Shown here piece after piece: positions 9,304-17,328 of a stretch of 64,000 nt of DNA (position 1 is its first letter; every line of letters begins with the position of its first letter). Both the position numbers and the translations under genes were made by a program. Source of the stretch: JBBIMP01 sp037444305 (lineage in GTDB: Bacteria > Acidobacteriota > UBA6911). The DNA lies in the NCBI GenBank assembly GCA_037444305.1, contig JBBIMP010000014.1, positions 58,381-122,380 of the forward strand, given 5' to 3'. The notes beneath the pieces were generated by a model that saw only the letters and a list, made by a program, of their open reading frames with translations, was not told the DNA's origin and did no database searches.

Positions 9304-9704
9304 TGAAGGATACACTCAGAATTGCTCTCGCAGCCGCGGACAAGAAGAAAGCCGTCGACCCGGTGGTTCTGGACATCTCGGAAATAGCCTCCTTTGCGAC
9401 GCACTTCATGCTTTGCTCGGGAGAGTCATCCCGGCAGATACAGGCCATCGCAGACGCCATCGAACTGGAACTCAAGCAGGCGGGAACACGCCCGCTGCAC
9501 ATCGAGGGATACGACCACGCCGAGTGGGTGCTGCTGGACTACGGCGATCTCGTGGTCCACATATTTTCGCCGCGCGCCCGGCAGTATTACGATCTCGAGC
9601 GCCTCTGGAGAGACGGCAGGACGGTCGAGATAGAGAAGCTGCTCGCCCCGGCGGTGTCCAAACGGTCCGCAGCCGGCAAGAGGCACAAAAAGGCGGGGTC
9701 CTGA
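9300..9704 (+). CDS. rsfS: Ribosomal silencing factor RsfS
   Basis: 134 residues of the RsfS/Iojap family. Recognisable motifs are DPVVLDISEIASFATHFML, IEGYDHAEWVLLDYGDLVVHIF and ARQYYDLERLWRD. It binds L14 on the 50S subunit and blocks joining of subunits during starvation. Start at 9300 (or the ATG directly after it, 9303), overlapping nadD. The basic tail after DLERLW is slightly long, ending RHKKAGS. Confidence 0.95.
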   Translation: MMKDTLRIALAAADKKKAVDPVVLDISEIASFATHFMLCSGESSRQIQAIADAIELELKQAGTRPLHIEGYDHAEWVLLDYGDLVVHIFSPRARQYYDLERLWRDGRTVEIEKLLAPAVSKRSAAGKRHKKAGS

Positions 9705-10023
9705 CCCAGGTTTTTCCGTGTTCAAGCGGGCCGGGAAACGGGAACGGGCGCGGGCCTTCCCATTTCGCCGAGGGTTCGGGCTCGGCGCCGGGGAAACGCC
9801 GCCGGTCGAGCGCGGGCTGTCTGGAAAGAGGTAGTCTCCCAGGGTGAAAATCCTCGCGCGCTTCCTCGGCTCCGCCATTCGCGCGGCCCTTTGAAGAATC
9901 CCGCCGGCAAGCTGAAACGGCCGCTGGCGAGCGGCGACCGGCAGCGATTGAAATAGCTTTTTTCGTTCTGTAAAATTTTGCGCTCGCTGCACTCGGCGAG
10001 TGCCTTGGCTCATCGGCGGGATC
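9705..10023 (+). other. 319-base intergenic region before rlmH
   Basis: GC-rich sequence with no supportable gene. The only clear signal is the promoter at 9948-9976 near its right end. Confidence 0.5.
9948..9976 (+). promoter_or_regulatory. Predicted sigma-70 promoter of the rlmH operon
   Basis: TTGAAA (9948-9953), exactly 17 bases, TAAAAT (9971-9976). The start of transcription would be near 9983, about 40 bases upstream of the rlmH ATG. The local AT-richness stands out from the GC-rich surroundings. Confidence 0.65.
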
Positions 10024-10515
10024 ATGCGCATCAGGATCTTTTGGGTTGGAAAAACCAGGAGCCCGCAGCTGCGGGCCCTGGCCGACGATTACCTGGCGAG
10101 GATAGGGCACTTCACCGCCTGTGAGATCGTGGAGACGAAGGACCTGGCGAGAGGACGGCGGCTTCATGGCAGGGAGCTTCTGGCCGCCGAGGCCGCAGAA
10201 ATCAAAAAATCTCTCAGTGCCGGCCACCGGAGAGTCGTGCTGGACGAGCGTGGCAGGGAATTCACTTCGCGCGAGTTCGCGCGCTGGCTCGAGCGACAGC
10301 AGATTCGCGGGGTGAAAGGGATCGAATTCGTCATCGGCGGTCCCGACGGGTTGAGCCGGGAGATTGCCGACGGAGCCGACCTCGAGCTTTCACTCGGCAG
10401 AATGACGTGGGCGCACGAGATATCGCGCGTCCTGCTGCTCGAGCAGATTTACCGTGCCTTTGGAATATTGGGGAACATCCCCTACCACCGGGAGGGGAGA
10501 GGGAGTCGCGACTGA
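10024..10515 (+). CDS. rlmH: 23S rRNA pseudouridine1915 N3-methyltransferase RlmH
   Basis: 163 residues (family about 155-160) of the SPOUT fold. FVIGGPDGLS and LGRMTWAHEISRVLLLEQIYRA and the terminal PYHRE are diagnostic of RlmH, which methylates m3-Psi1915 in helix 69 using SAM. Start at ATG 10024 gives MRIRIFWVGKTRSPQL, which matches the family N-terminus; a GTG at 10000 would add eight residues. The tail after PYHRE is six residues longer than usual. The stop overlaps the next start by one base (TGATG). Confidence 0.94.
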   Translation: MRIRIFWVGKTRSPQLRALADDYLARIGHFTACEIVETKDLARGRRLHGRELLAAEAAEIKKSLSAGHRRVVLDERGREFTSREFARWLERQQIRGVKGIEFVIGGPDGLSREIADGADLELSLGRMTWAHEISRVLLLEQIYRAFGILGNIPYHREGRGSRD

Positions 10516-10871
10516 TGGATGCCAAGAAGCTGGACTACTTCAAACGGAAGCTCGTGGAAAAGCAGCTCGCGCTGGAACAGATGGTCCAGAGATCGGACAG
10601 TTACGGCCGCGAAAAGGAACCAAACATCCAGGACATTGCCGACATGGCGGCGGAATCCTACACGCGGGAGTTCAATTTCGGAAGAAGCGCGGGGGACCGC
10701 CGGATCCTGGCGCAGATCGGCGATGCTCTCGACCGGATTTCGAACCGCTCGTTCGGCATCTGCGTCCACTGCGAGGATGAGATCCAGCCCAAACGGCTGG
10801 AAGCGGTGCCGTGGGCGGAGTACTGCATCCGGTGCCAATCATTGCAGGAAAAGGGGATGCTGGACAACTGA
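10515..10871 (+). CDS. TraR/DksA-family zinc-finger regulator
   Basis: 118 residues: a helical coiled-coil N-terminal half (KLDYFKRKLVEKQLALEQM) and a C4 zinc finger at the end (CVHC ... CIRC, 17 residues between pairs) preceded by the family motif ALDRISNRSFGICVHC. DksA-type proteins enter the RNA polymerase secondary channel and, with ppGpp, tune rRNA and amino-acid promoters; small members such as this can also act as general stress regulators. Start at ATG 10515 is translationally coupled to rlmH. Which DksA subfamily it belongs to cannot be decided here. Confidence 0.88.
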   Translation: MDAKKLDYFKRKLVEKQLALEQMVQRSDSYGREKEPNIQDIADMAAESYTREFNFGRSAGDRRILAQIGDALDRISNRSFGICVHCEDEIQPKRLEAVPWAEYCIRCQSLQEKGMLDN

Positions 10872-10900
10872 AAGCCGGGCGTGCGCCGGGAGCAGGGGAT

Positions 10901-11695
10901 GTGACCTGGAGAGACATTTTCCCAAATCATCAGCACACCGCTCAATCCTTCCCCGGCCTTCTGCTCGACGGGGTTCTCAATCTTCTCTATCCTGAAGCCT
11001 GTGTCAGCTGCTCGGCTCCGGTGCAGCGGCGCGCGGACCGCGGCCTGTGCGGGGTCTGCTGGGGAAGGCTGCTGCAGCTGAAGCTGAAGCCTCCATGGTG
11101 CCCTGCCTGCGGGCTGCCACAGCCCCAATTGCCCACGGACGAAGCCAGGCTCTGCATCCCCTGTCTGACGCAGGCGCCCCCCTTCACCGCCGCGCGCTCC
11201 TTCGGCTACTACTGCTCCGAGTTGAGCCGGGTTGTGCAGGCGTTGAAGTTCCGCGGGCGGCGCAACCTCGCTGCGCGGCTTGCCCCCCTGCTCGCGGGCC
11301 TGTTCTTCGAAACCTGGAGTCCGGCGGATTTCGATCTCGTGGTGCCGGTGCCCCTCTCCGGGAGGCGCAGGCGCGAACGCGGCTACAACCAGGCGGCCCT
11401 GCTGGCGGCACCACTGGCGAGGACCGCGGGCCTTCGTTGCGACGAGAGCGTGCTCCTCCGCGTTCGCCACACGGTCCCGCAGGTCGGCCTGATGGATTCC
11501 GCCAGGCGGCTGAATCCCCGGGGGGCTTTTGTCTCCCCTGGGGGCGCCGGCATCCGCAGGATGCGCATACTGTTGATCGATGACGTCATGACCACCGGCG
11601 CGACGGCGGCGAGCGCGGCGGAGGCTCTGAAGGGCGCGGGGGCTCTCCGCGTCTGCGTCCTGACGCTGGCCCGAACTGCGCCGGGCGGGATGTGA
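10901..11695 (+). CDS. comF: ComF family phosphoribosyltransferase-like protein
   Basis: About 264 residues. The N-terminal part has a four-cysteine zinc-finger (CVSC ... CGVC ... CPAC ... CIPC) and FGYYCSELSRVVQALKF, and the C-terminal half is a type I phosphoribosyltransferase fold with ERGYNQAALLA, HTVPQVGL and the PRPP loop LLIDDVMTTGATA. ComF takes part in DNA uptake in naturally competent bacteria. The start is uncertain: GTG 10901 is the best in-frame option downstream of the DksA-like gene, but its spacing to the AGGGG at 10894 is short. It is last in the rlmH operon. Confidence 0.85.
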   Translation: MTWRDIFPNHQHTAQSFPGLLLDGVLNLLYPEACVSCSAPVQRRADRGLCGVCWGRLLQLKLKPPWCPACGLPQPQLPTDEARLCIPCLTQAPPFTAARSFGYYCSELSRVVQALKFRGRRNLAARLAPLLAGLFFETWSPADFDLVVPVPLSGRRRRERGYNQAALLAAPLARTAGLRCDESVLLRVRHTVPQVGLMDSARRLNPRGAFVSPGGAGIRRMRILLIDDVMTTGATAASAAEALKGAGALRVCVLTLARTAPGGM

Positions 11696-11729
11696 GGGCG
11701 ACCTGCCGCAGGGGAGCGAAAAGGAACAG

Positions 11730-12128
11730 CTAATCGCGGTTGCGCGATTTGTTCCGGGCGTCGACTTCCTTCAGTTGCTCCTCGAAGGCGGCCTTTTGCT
11801 GCTCGGTGAGAATCGCGCGGATCTTCTCGTTGGTTTCGTGGCGCAACGCCTGGTACTGCGGCTGAAACTGCTTGGAGAGGGCGCGGTATTGGTCCCTGCT
11901 ATCCCTGATGATCTCGGCCAATTTCTCCTCTTGCTGCCCGTCCAGCTTCAGCCCGCGGGCCATCTCGCCGACGATTTCCTGGGGACTTTGGCGCCCTTTC
12001 GTCTTGGCGCTCGACGCCGTTGCCGGCTTTTCGATCAGGCGGTGGGTGACGGCCCCGGCGATCCCTCCCAGCAGGAACGTCGCGATCAGCAGGATCGTGG
12101 CGCCGGTCTTGGATTTCATTGCCGACAT
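11730..12128 (-). CDS. Spy/CpxP-like periplasmic protein with N-terminal anchor
   Basis: 132 residues. A hydrophobic segment (TILLIATFLLGGIAGAVT) acts as signal or anchor, and the rest is charged and helical, with the pattern LKLDGQQEEKLAEIIRDSRDQY and ILTEQQKAAFEEQLKE. This LTxxQ spacing is that of Spy/CpxP/ZraP-type periplasmic chaperones or metal-binding proteins (LTxxQ family). Start at the minus-strand ATG 12128 follows AGTGAGG; an internal ATG at 12119 is possible. It lies ten bases after the anti-sigma gene, so both are probably one transcript. The exact role is unknown. Confidence 0.7.
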   Translation of the reverse strand: MSAMKSKTGATILLIATFLLGGIAGAVTHRLIEKPATASSAKTKGRQSPQEIVGEMARGLKLDGQQEEKLAEIIRDSRDQYRALSKQFQPQYQALRHETNEKIRAILTEQQKAAFEEQLKEVDARNKSRNRD

Positions 12129-12138
12129 GCGCCTGGCC

Positions 12139-12630
12139 TCACTTCTTTCCGCCGCTCTTGACCGGCTCCTGTTCCGCCAGGGCCTGCAGGACACTCTCCT
12201 CGGTGATCTCGCCCTGTTCCGCGATGACCATGCGGACCGGCCGGTCAACCGAAGTGAAGATCCGGTCGTAGGCCTGGTAAATGTCCGGCTGCGGGGAACT
12301 GAACTGCTCGTAAGCTGCGATCGAAACCAGAATCAGGGTGATGGCGGCCAGGGCCGGCACCACCTGCCGCGACAGGCCCCACAGGATCTGCCAGAGGGTG
12401 ATGCTCTGCGATTCCTCCCGAATACGGGCACGCAGACGCTCGTAGAAAAAAGGCGAGGGTTCCAGCGCCGGGATGAGACTCCCCAATTTTCTCGGCAAGG
12501 CCAGGATCCGGAATTCGCGCTCGCACGAGGGACACCCGGCCAAATGCTCATGGAGGAGTGCACTGTCGGATTCGGACAGTTCCCGATCCATGAGCCGGAA
12601 AAGCCAGATTCTTGCGGTCTTGCATTCCAT
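12139..12630 (-). CDS. Zinc-finger anti-sigma factor (ZAS type)
   Basis: 163 residues. The N-terminal domain carries HxxxCxxC (EHLAGCPSCERE) of zf-HC2 anti-sigma factors, a transmembrane helix lies at about 105-123 (VPALAAITLILVSIAAY), and a short periplasmic tail follows. Such proteins hold an ECF sigma factor at the membrane until a signal releases it. The start is ATG 12630, preceded by GGAGAG; a longer frame upstream lacks a ribosome-binding site. The partner sigma factor, normally immediately upstream, is absent: upstream is a 243-base gap and then queA. The Spy-like gene downstream may be part of the response. Confidence 0.82.
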   Translation of the reverse strand: MECKTARIWLFRLMDRELSESDSALLHEHLAGCPSCEREFRILALPRKLGSLIPALEPSPFFYERLRARIREESQSITLWQILWGLSRQVVPALAAITLILVSIAAYEQFSSPQPDIYQAYDRIFTSVDRPVRMVIAEQGEITEESVLQALAEQEPVKSGGKK

Positions 12631-12873
12631 TTTCTCTCCCCTCAACCGCCTCCAACGGATACTACGCCGCGGTTCCGGCCTTATTTCACGCATCCGGTCG
12701 ATTCCGCCTGCCCGGCAAGCCTGGAGAAGTCCCCGGAGAGCGCTACGGAGCCGGGAGACCTGCCCATTAAAACCCACAAGGCTCAAAAACACAACGATTT
12801 GCTTGGGGGATTTGCATCTCCGCCGGGGGATCTGATCGGGCTCCTCGGGCCGGCAGGGCGTAACTCGAAAGGC

Positions 12874-13908
12874 TCAGAGAATCAACATGCAATCGCCGTA
12901 GCTGAAGAAGCGGTATCCCTGACGCACGGCCTCCCCGTAGCACTCCAGCATGAACTCCCGCCCGGCAAAAGCGCAGACGAGCATCAGCAGGGTCGAGCGG
13001 GGCAGGTGGAAGTTGGTCAGGAGACCGTCCAGCATGGTGAAGGGAAAGCCGGGATAGATGAAGAGGTCGGCGTAACCCGAGCAGGGCTCGCCGGTCCAGC
13101 CCTGCCGGCCGAGATGTTCGAGGACGCGGGTCGTGGTTGTCCCGACGGCGACCAGGGCCCCGCCCCGCACCTTGCACTCGCGGATCTGCGCGCCGGCCCG
13201 GGCTCCGACCTCGAAATACTCCGCGTCCATCCGGTGGGCGGCGATCTCCTCGCAGCGGACAGGCTTGAAGGTGCCGTAACCCACGTGGAGGAGAATCTCG
13301 CATCTCCCCACCTTCGCGGCGTCCAGCCGGCGGAACACCTCGGGTGTGAAATGCAGCCCCGCCGTCGGTGCTGCGACCGATCCCGTGTGCTGCGCAAAAA
13401 CCGTCTGGTAGCGCACCCGGTCCTCCGGTAGATCCAGACCGGCCGGCCGGCGGATATAGGGCGGGAGAGGTATCCGGCCGACGCGTTCGATCTCCCCCAT
13501 CAGGTCGGCCCTCGGCTCGAACACGATTGTTCGGCTGCCGTCCTCGGCCGCCCCGGTGACTTCGGCGCGGAGTCCGCTGACGTCCAGCCGATCACCGGGG
13601 GCGGCTTTGCGGGCCGGCCGGGCGAGCACGCTCCATTCACCGGGCGACTTTTCACTCAGGAGCAGGAGCTCAATCCGCTCCTCCCGGCCGATGCGGCGCG
13701 CCCAGAGGCGGGCCGGGAACACGCGGGTGTTGTTCATCACCAGCAGGTGGCGGGGTTCGAGAATCCCCGGCAGGTCGGCAAAAGACCTGTGCTCCCAGCT
13801 CCTCTCCCGCCGTCGTACAACCATCATGCGGGATTGATCCCGAAGCGGCAGGGGGTGCTGCGCGATCAGGTTTTCCGGCAGGGCGTAATCAAAAGAGGAA
13901 AGCTTCAC
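12874..13908 (-). CDS. queA: tRNA preQ1(34) S-adenosylmethionine ribosyltransferase-isomerase
   Basis: 344 residues, the normal length of QueA. Hallmarks are the N-terminal FDYALPENLIAQHPLPLRDQSR, VMNNTRVFPARLW, VAAPTAGLHFTPE, GYGTFKPVR and TNFHLPRSTLLMLVCAFAG. It transfers the ribosyl group of SAM to preQ1 in the tRNA wobble position, making epoxyqueuosine. Start is GTG 13908; the open frame extends much further upstream only because it shadows yihY. The gene begins eight bases after the yihY stop. No other queuosine gene is in the window. Confidence 0.95.
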   Translation of the reverse strand: MKLSSFDYALPENLIAQHPLPLRDQSRMMVVRRRERSWEHRSFADLPGILEPRHLLVMNNTRVFPARLWARRIGREERIELLLLSEKSPGEWSVLARPARKAAPGDRLDVSGLRAEVTGAAEDGSRTIVFEPRADLMGEIERVGRIPLPPYIRRPAGLDLPEDRVRYQTVFAQHTGSVAAPTAGLHFTPEVFRRLDAAKVGRCEILLHVGYGTFKPVRCEEIAAHRMDAEYFEVGARAGAQIRECKVRGGALVAVGTTTTRVLEHLGRQGWTGEPCSGYADLFIYPGFPFTMLDGLLTNFHLPRSTLLMLVCAFAGREFMLECYGEAVRQGYRFFSYGDCMLIL

Positions 13909-13916
13909 CGTTGAAC

Positions 13917-14855
13917 TCAGCGCTGCCGGGAGATCGGGCGGATGTCGGCGCGCCAGGCCTTGCGCTTTTCGGCACCTGACTCCGCGAGCGCAGCCGGGAC
14001 CTCGCTCTGATCCAGCGCCGGGTCGTGCAGCTTGGCCGAGAAATGAGCTCCGAAAAGCATGATCAGGGTTGACGTGTAGACCCAGGCCAGGAGCATGATG
14101 ATGGCGCCCGTGCGGCCGTAAACCATCTGCGAGTCGAACAGGGGGACCAGCTTCGCGAAGATGTAGCTGCCTGCCTCCCAGAGCGCGGCGGCGACGATGG
14201 CGCCGGAAAAGGCCTCCCGCCAGGTGACCTGGCGCTCGGGCATCAGCTTGTAAATGCAGAAAAAGACGACGATGGCGATCAGGAAGGTCGCCGTCAGCAG
14301 GACCGATGACCACATCCAGTTGATGATCTGGTCCTGGGCATAGGGAGGAATGTGGTCGGTGGTGTCCGCGCGCAGTGTGGCCACCGCGCCCGTGACGATC
14401 GCCGAAATGAGCAGGAGGATCCCGCCCAGCGTCATCAAGGCCACGCTCCGGATCCGGCTCTCCCAGAAACTCCTCTTTCTCTCGACCTGCCAGGCGCGGT
14501 TCAGCGAGTTCTCCACCGAGGCAAAAATCCAGGTGGAGGACCATAAAATCACAACGACGCACGAAATGAAGAGCGCGGGCGAAGGTTCCGTGATCTCTCT
14601 GAGGTTGGCCTCGAGGAACTCGCGGGAGCCGGGGAAAAGAACCACGATTCTCTCCATCACCCTGTTGTGGAGTTGCAGCCACCCCAGAAAGGCGTCCACG
14701 ATTGCGATCAGAACGAGGATCGCGGGAAAAATGGCGAAGAGGCTGAAGTAGGAAATGCTGCCCGCATCCCGAGGCGTTTCGGGGGTGAACATCGCCTTCC
14801 ATGCTCCGCCCAAGGCGCAGCCCAACCTCCGGCAAGCCGGCACAAAGGATTCCAT
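13917..14855 (-). CDS. YihY/BrkB-family inner-membrane protein
   Basis: 312 residues with about six membrane segments (for example SISYFSLFAIFPAILVLIAI, ALFISCVVVILWSSTWIF, VALMTLGGILLLISAIV, AIIMLLAWVYTSTLIMLFGA). The family signatures SYFSLFAIFP and WVYTSTLIMLFGAHFSAKL are present. Once mis-annotated as RNase BN, the family has no settled function (virulence factor BrkB-like, possibly export of an envelope component). It is co-directional and nearly contiguous with queA. Confidence 0.88.
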   Translation of the reverse strand: MESFVPACRRLGCALGGAWKAMFTPETPRDAGSISYFSLFAIFPAILVLIAIVDAFLGWLQLHNRVMERIVVLFPGSREFLEANLREITEPSPALFISCVVVILWSSTWIFASVENSLNRAWQVERKRSFWESRIRSVALMTLGGILLLISAIVTGAVATLRADTTDHIPPYAQDQIINWMWSSVLLTATFLIAIVVFFCIYKLMPERQVTWREAFSGAIVAAALWEAGSYIFAKLVPLFDSQMVYGRTGAIIMLLAWVYTSTLIMLFGAHFSAKLHDPALDQSEVPAALAESGAEKRKAWRADIRPISRQR

Positions 14856-15199
14856 GGCACTGAAGTGTAGTGAGTAATTCCCGCGGTGTAAATAGGATTG
14901 TCGGCACCGGCTCCGCCGGACGATAATCGAGGACGGGCTTTATCGCCTTGAAAACAAATACTAATTCAGGATATTACCTGTTCCGCCGCATTCCGGTACG
15001 CGTAGGAGGCCGCAACCGTCCCGCGCCCCCGGGGCTGGATTTGGCCGCAGATGATTTCACCACGGCCGGTCTTTGACATTGCGGTCGCCGCAGGCCTAAG
15101 ATCCATGAGAATGGCTGCCCGGCGAAGGGCTCGCCGGATGTCCGGGGGTGCCCAAGCCGGGCCGGCGCCGAACGCTCAACAAATCGGGAGATCCAGCTG
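14856..15199. other. 344-base divergent intergenic region yihY / folE
   Basis: No gene is visible. The left half has AT-rich stretches that may hold the yihY promoter on the minus strand. The right half holds a well-formed folE promoter at 15073-15102. The last 60 bases are GC-rich with short hairpins such as GGCGAAGGGCTCGCC. Confidence 0.5.
15073..15102 (+). promoter_or_regulatory. Predicted sigma-70 promoter of folE
   Basis: A perfect TTGACA (15073-15078), an 18-base spacer and TAAGAT (15097-15102), about 100 bases before the folE ATG. Confidence 0.6.
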
Positions 15200-15751
15200 A
15201 TGGAGGATCTGATTCGGAAAATGCTGCTTGAACTTGGTGAAGATCCAACGCGGGAGGGCCTCCGCGAAACCCCGACGCGCGTGGCGCAGGCGCTGCAGTT
15301 CTTCACCAGCGGTTACGCCTCCGATCCGCAATCGGTGATCAACGATGCGCTTTTCGAGGTTGAGTACGACGAAATGGTGATCGTCTCGGACATCGATTTC
15401 TACAGCATGTGCGAGCATCACCTGCTGCCGTTTTTCGGCAAATGCCACGTGGGTTACCTGCCGAAGCAGAGGGTGATCGGCCTCAGCAAAATCCCGAGGC
15501 TCGTGGAGATGTTCAGCAGGCGGCTGCAGGTGCAGGAGCGCCTGACGACGCAGATCGCCGAAACGATCAACCGGAGCATCGCGCCCAGGGGGGTCGGGGT
15601 TGTGATCGAGGCCCAGCACATGTGCATGATGATGCGCGGCGTGGAGAAGCAGAACTCCCGGGCCATCACCAGCTCGATGCTCGGCACCTTCCGGAAGCAG
15701 GAATCGCGGATGGAGTTTCTGGATCTGATCTTTAAGGGCAACCGGCACTGA
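15200..15751 (+). CDS. folE: GTP cyclohydrolase I
   Basis: 183 residues. The zinc and substrate ligands are visible: MCEHHLLPFFGKCHVGYLP (Cys and both His), SKIPRLVEMFSRRLQVQERL, and the third ligand Cys in EAQHMCMMMRGVEKQ. It converts GTP to 7,8-dihydroneopterin triphosphate, the first step of folate and of queuosine synthesis. It is type IA with the canonical zinc site. Expressed from its own promoter; the nearby queA may be a loose functional link. Confidence 0.97.
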   Translation: MEDLIRKMLLELGEDPTREGLRETPTRVAQALQFFTSGYASDPQSVINDALFEVEYDEMVIVSDIDFYSMCEHHLLPFFGKCHVGYLPKQRVIGLSKIPRLVEMFSRRLQVQERLTTQIAETINRSIAPRGVGVVIEAQHMCMMMRGVEKQNSRAITSSMLGTFRKQESRMEFLDLIFKGNRH

Positions 15752-15843
15752 GGCCCGATCCGCTTCCGCTGTCTGCGGCCTCGCTCTGGTGCAGCCAGCG
15801 TTCGAGCAGCGGTCCTTTTCCTGCAATCTCGCAGACCATCAGG

Positions 15844-16101
15844 ATATACATCGCTCTGGTCGGGTTCAGCGGGAAGCACGGTGAGCCGGAAGATCAGCCC
15901 GCTGAAAACGACCAGCAGAACCGCCCCCGGTGTCCGCAGGGGCAAGCGGAACAGACTCCAGAGGCAAAGCGAAAAAGCCGTGATTATGATCGCCAGGAAG
16001 GCTGCGGTGTGCTCTCTGAGAGGGCTCAGCCAATGGAGCAGGATCCAGAGGATTTCGAGCCCGATTGCAGCCGCTCCGATCGGGGCTAATTGCTTGAGCA
16101 T
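15844..16101 (-). pseudogene. N-terminal remnant of a polytopic membrane glycosyltransferase-like protein
   Basis: The minus-strand frame starting at ATG 16101 encodes about three hydrophobic helices (IGLEILWILLHWLSPL, FLAIIITAFSLCLWSL, TPGAVLLVVFSGLIFRLTVL) and then PAEPDQSDVYPDGLRD. This looks like a decayed version of the SDDxYRYxWDG catalytic region of polyprenol-phosphate-mannose-type glycosyltransferases. Beyond this point the frame runs antisense into folE and loses all resemblance to a protein. The remnant suggests a 3' deletion up to the folE end. The family assignment is tentative. Confidence 0.4.
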
Positions 16102-16140
16102 TAAAGCAATATATCACCAGCCGGGCAGCCGGGAAACTCC

Positions 16141-16169
16141 TTGACGAGCCCAGGTCCCTGTGATAATTT
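16141..16169 (+). promoter_or_regulatory. Predicted sigma-70 promoter of the atp operon
   Basis: TTGACG (16141-16146), 17 bases, TAATTT (16164-16169); a GATAAT offset by two bases is an alternative -10. It leaves a leader of roughly 85 bases before the first atpF-type start. Confidence 0.55.
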
Positions 16170-16258
16170 TTGCGTTTTCTTTCGACCGAACAAGGGGCTC
16201 GCAGAGCGTCCGAACGCCGGGCGGAGAATCCGCGCTCCGATTCAGTTGCAGCCAGCTT

Positions 16259-16684
16259 ATGATCAATCTCGACGGCTCGATCCTTCCGGCCATAGTCATA
16301 TTCCTGACCCTGATCTTCATCCTCAACAGGATTCTGTTCCGGCCTCTGCTGGAAGTTCAGGCGGAGCGTGAAAAGCGGACCGCAGGACGCAAGGCCGAGG
16401 CTGGAAAACAGTTGGCCCACCAGTCGGACCTTTTTCGGCGATACCACGAAACCATCAGGAATGCCCGGTTGGAAGGCTACCGGCTGCAGGAACAGGCCCG
16501 CTCCGAGGCCTTGAAGCGGCGTGCCGAAGCCCTGGACCGGGCAAGGATCAAGGCCGAGGAGCTGACCCGGGAATCGCGCGAGAGCCTCCGCGAGCAGGTG
16601 CGCGCCGCCAGGGAGCAGATCGGCCGCGAGGCCGACGGGATGGCGCGCAGCATCGCCGAGCGCATCCTGGGGAAACCGGTCTGA
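16259..16684 (+). CDS. ATP synthase F0 subunit b' (first b-type subunit)
   Basis: 141 residues: an N-terminal transmembrane helix (ILPAIVIFLTLIFILNRILF) followed by a long charged coiled coil (RAEALDRARIKAEELTRES). FRPLLEVQAEREKRT just after the membrane is the b-subunit neck. It forms one half of the peripheral stalk that holds F1 against Fo. ATG 16259 is chosen because it places the membrane helix at the N-terminus; the frame extends further upstream without support. Two different b-type genes in a row imply a b/b' heterodimer. Confidence 0.88.
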   Translation: MINLDGSILPAIVIFLTLIFILNRILFRPLLEVQAEREKRTAGRKAEAGKQLAHQSDLFRRYHETIRNARLEGYRLQEQARSEALKRRAEALDRARIKAEELTRESRESLREQVRAAREQIGREADGMARSIAERILGKPV

Positions 16685-16749
16685 CAGTTTCATCTTTCGC
16701 GAGCAAGAGAGGCTGGCTGGTATCCGGTGAGGTCCGCAGGGATTTGCCG

Positions 16750-17328
16750 ATGAGATCACGAAGAACTGGCTGGCTTGCGCTGGCTCTTGTCCTGGTGCCC
16801 ATATGTTTTCCGGTCGACGTCTTGGCCGCAGAAGGGAGCGAAGACCGCTGGGGACTGTGGTTCGGCCTGGGGCGGTTTTTCAACCTGGCCCTGGTGGTTG
16901 GAGTGGTGGTGTGGGCGGCGAGAAAGCCCCTGGCGAGCTTCTTTGTCAACCGGTCCCGCTTGATCCGCGAGGAGCTCGAGGAAGCGCAGAAGGCGCGGCA
17001 TGACGCCGAACGCAGGCTGGCGGAGGTGGAGGCGCGCATGAGCAGGCTGGATGACGAGCTGGAGGAGATCCGGGCGGCGGCCGAGCGGGAAGCCCGGGAG
17101 GAGCAGGACCGCCTGCTCGAAGAGGCCGAGCGGGACGCCGACAAGATAGTCGGGCGGACGAGGGCGGAAATCTCGGGCATGACGCGCGCTGCGCAGCTGG
17201 AGCTGCAGGCGCATGCCGTCGAACTCTCCATCAAGCTGGCGGAAGAACGCATCCGGCGTGATATCACCGACGAGGACCGCGGCCGCCTTTTCCAGGATTT
17301 CGTGGCTAAACTCGGGGGGAAAGAGTGA
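16750..17328 (+). CDS. atpF: ATP synthase F0 subunit b
   Basis: 192 residues. A hydrophobic leader (residues 8-27, LALALVLVPICFPVDVLAAE) resembles a cleavable signal peptide, and then the usual membrane helix FNLALVVGVVVWAARKPLASFF and a long coiled coil end in the delta-binding region (LFQDFVAKLGGKE). The extra leader before the membrane anchor is known from b subunits of some delta-proteobacteria and relatives. ATG 16750 has CAGGG eight bases upstream; a TTG two codons earlier is also in frame. The stop overlaps the atpH GTG start (GTGA). Confidence 0.9.
   Translation: MRSRRTGWLALALVLVPICFPVDVLAAEGSEDRWGLWFGLGRFFNLALVVGVVVWAARKPLASFFVNRSRLIREELEEAQKARHDAERRLAEVEARMSRLDDELEEIRAAAEREAREEQDRLLEEAERDADKIVGRTRAEISGMTRAAQLELQAHAVELSIKLAEERIRRDITDEDRGRLFQDFVAKLGGKE

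Noticed and set aside
12874..14907. One 677-codon protein covering queA and part of yihY
   Set aside because: The first half is a shifted-frame shadow of yihY; QueA homology begins at GTG 13908.
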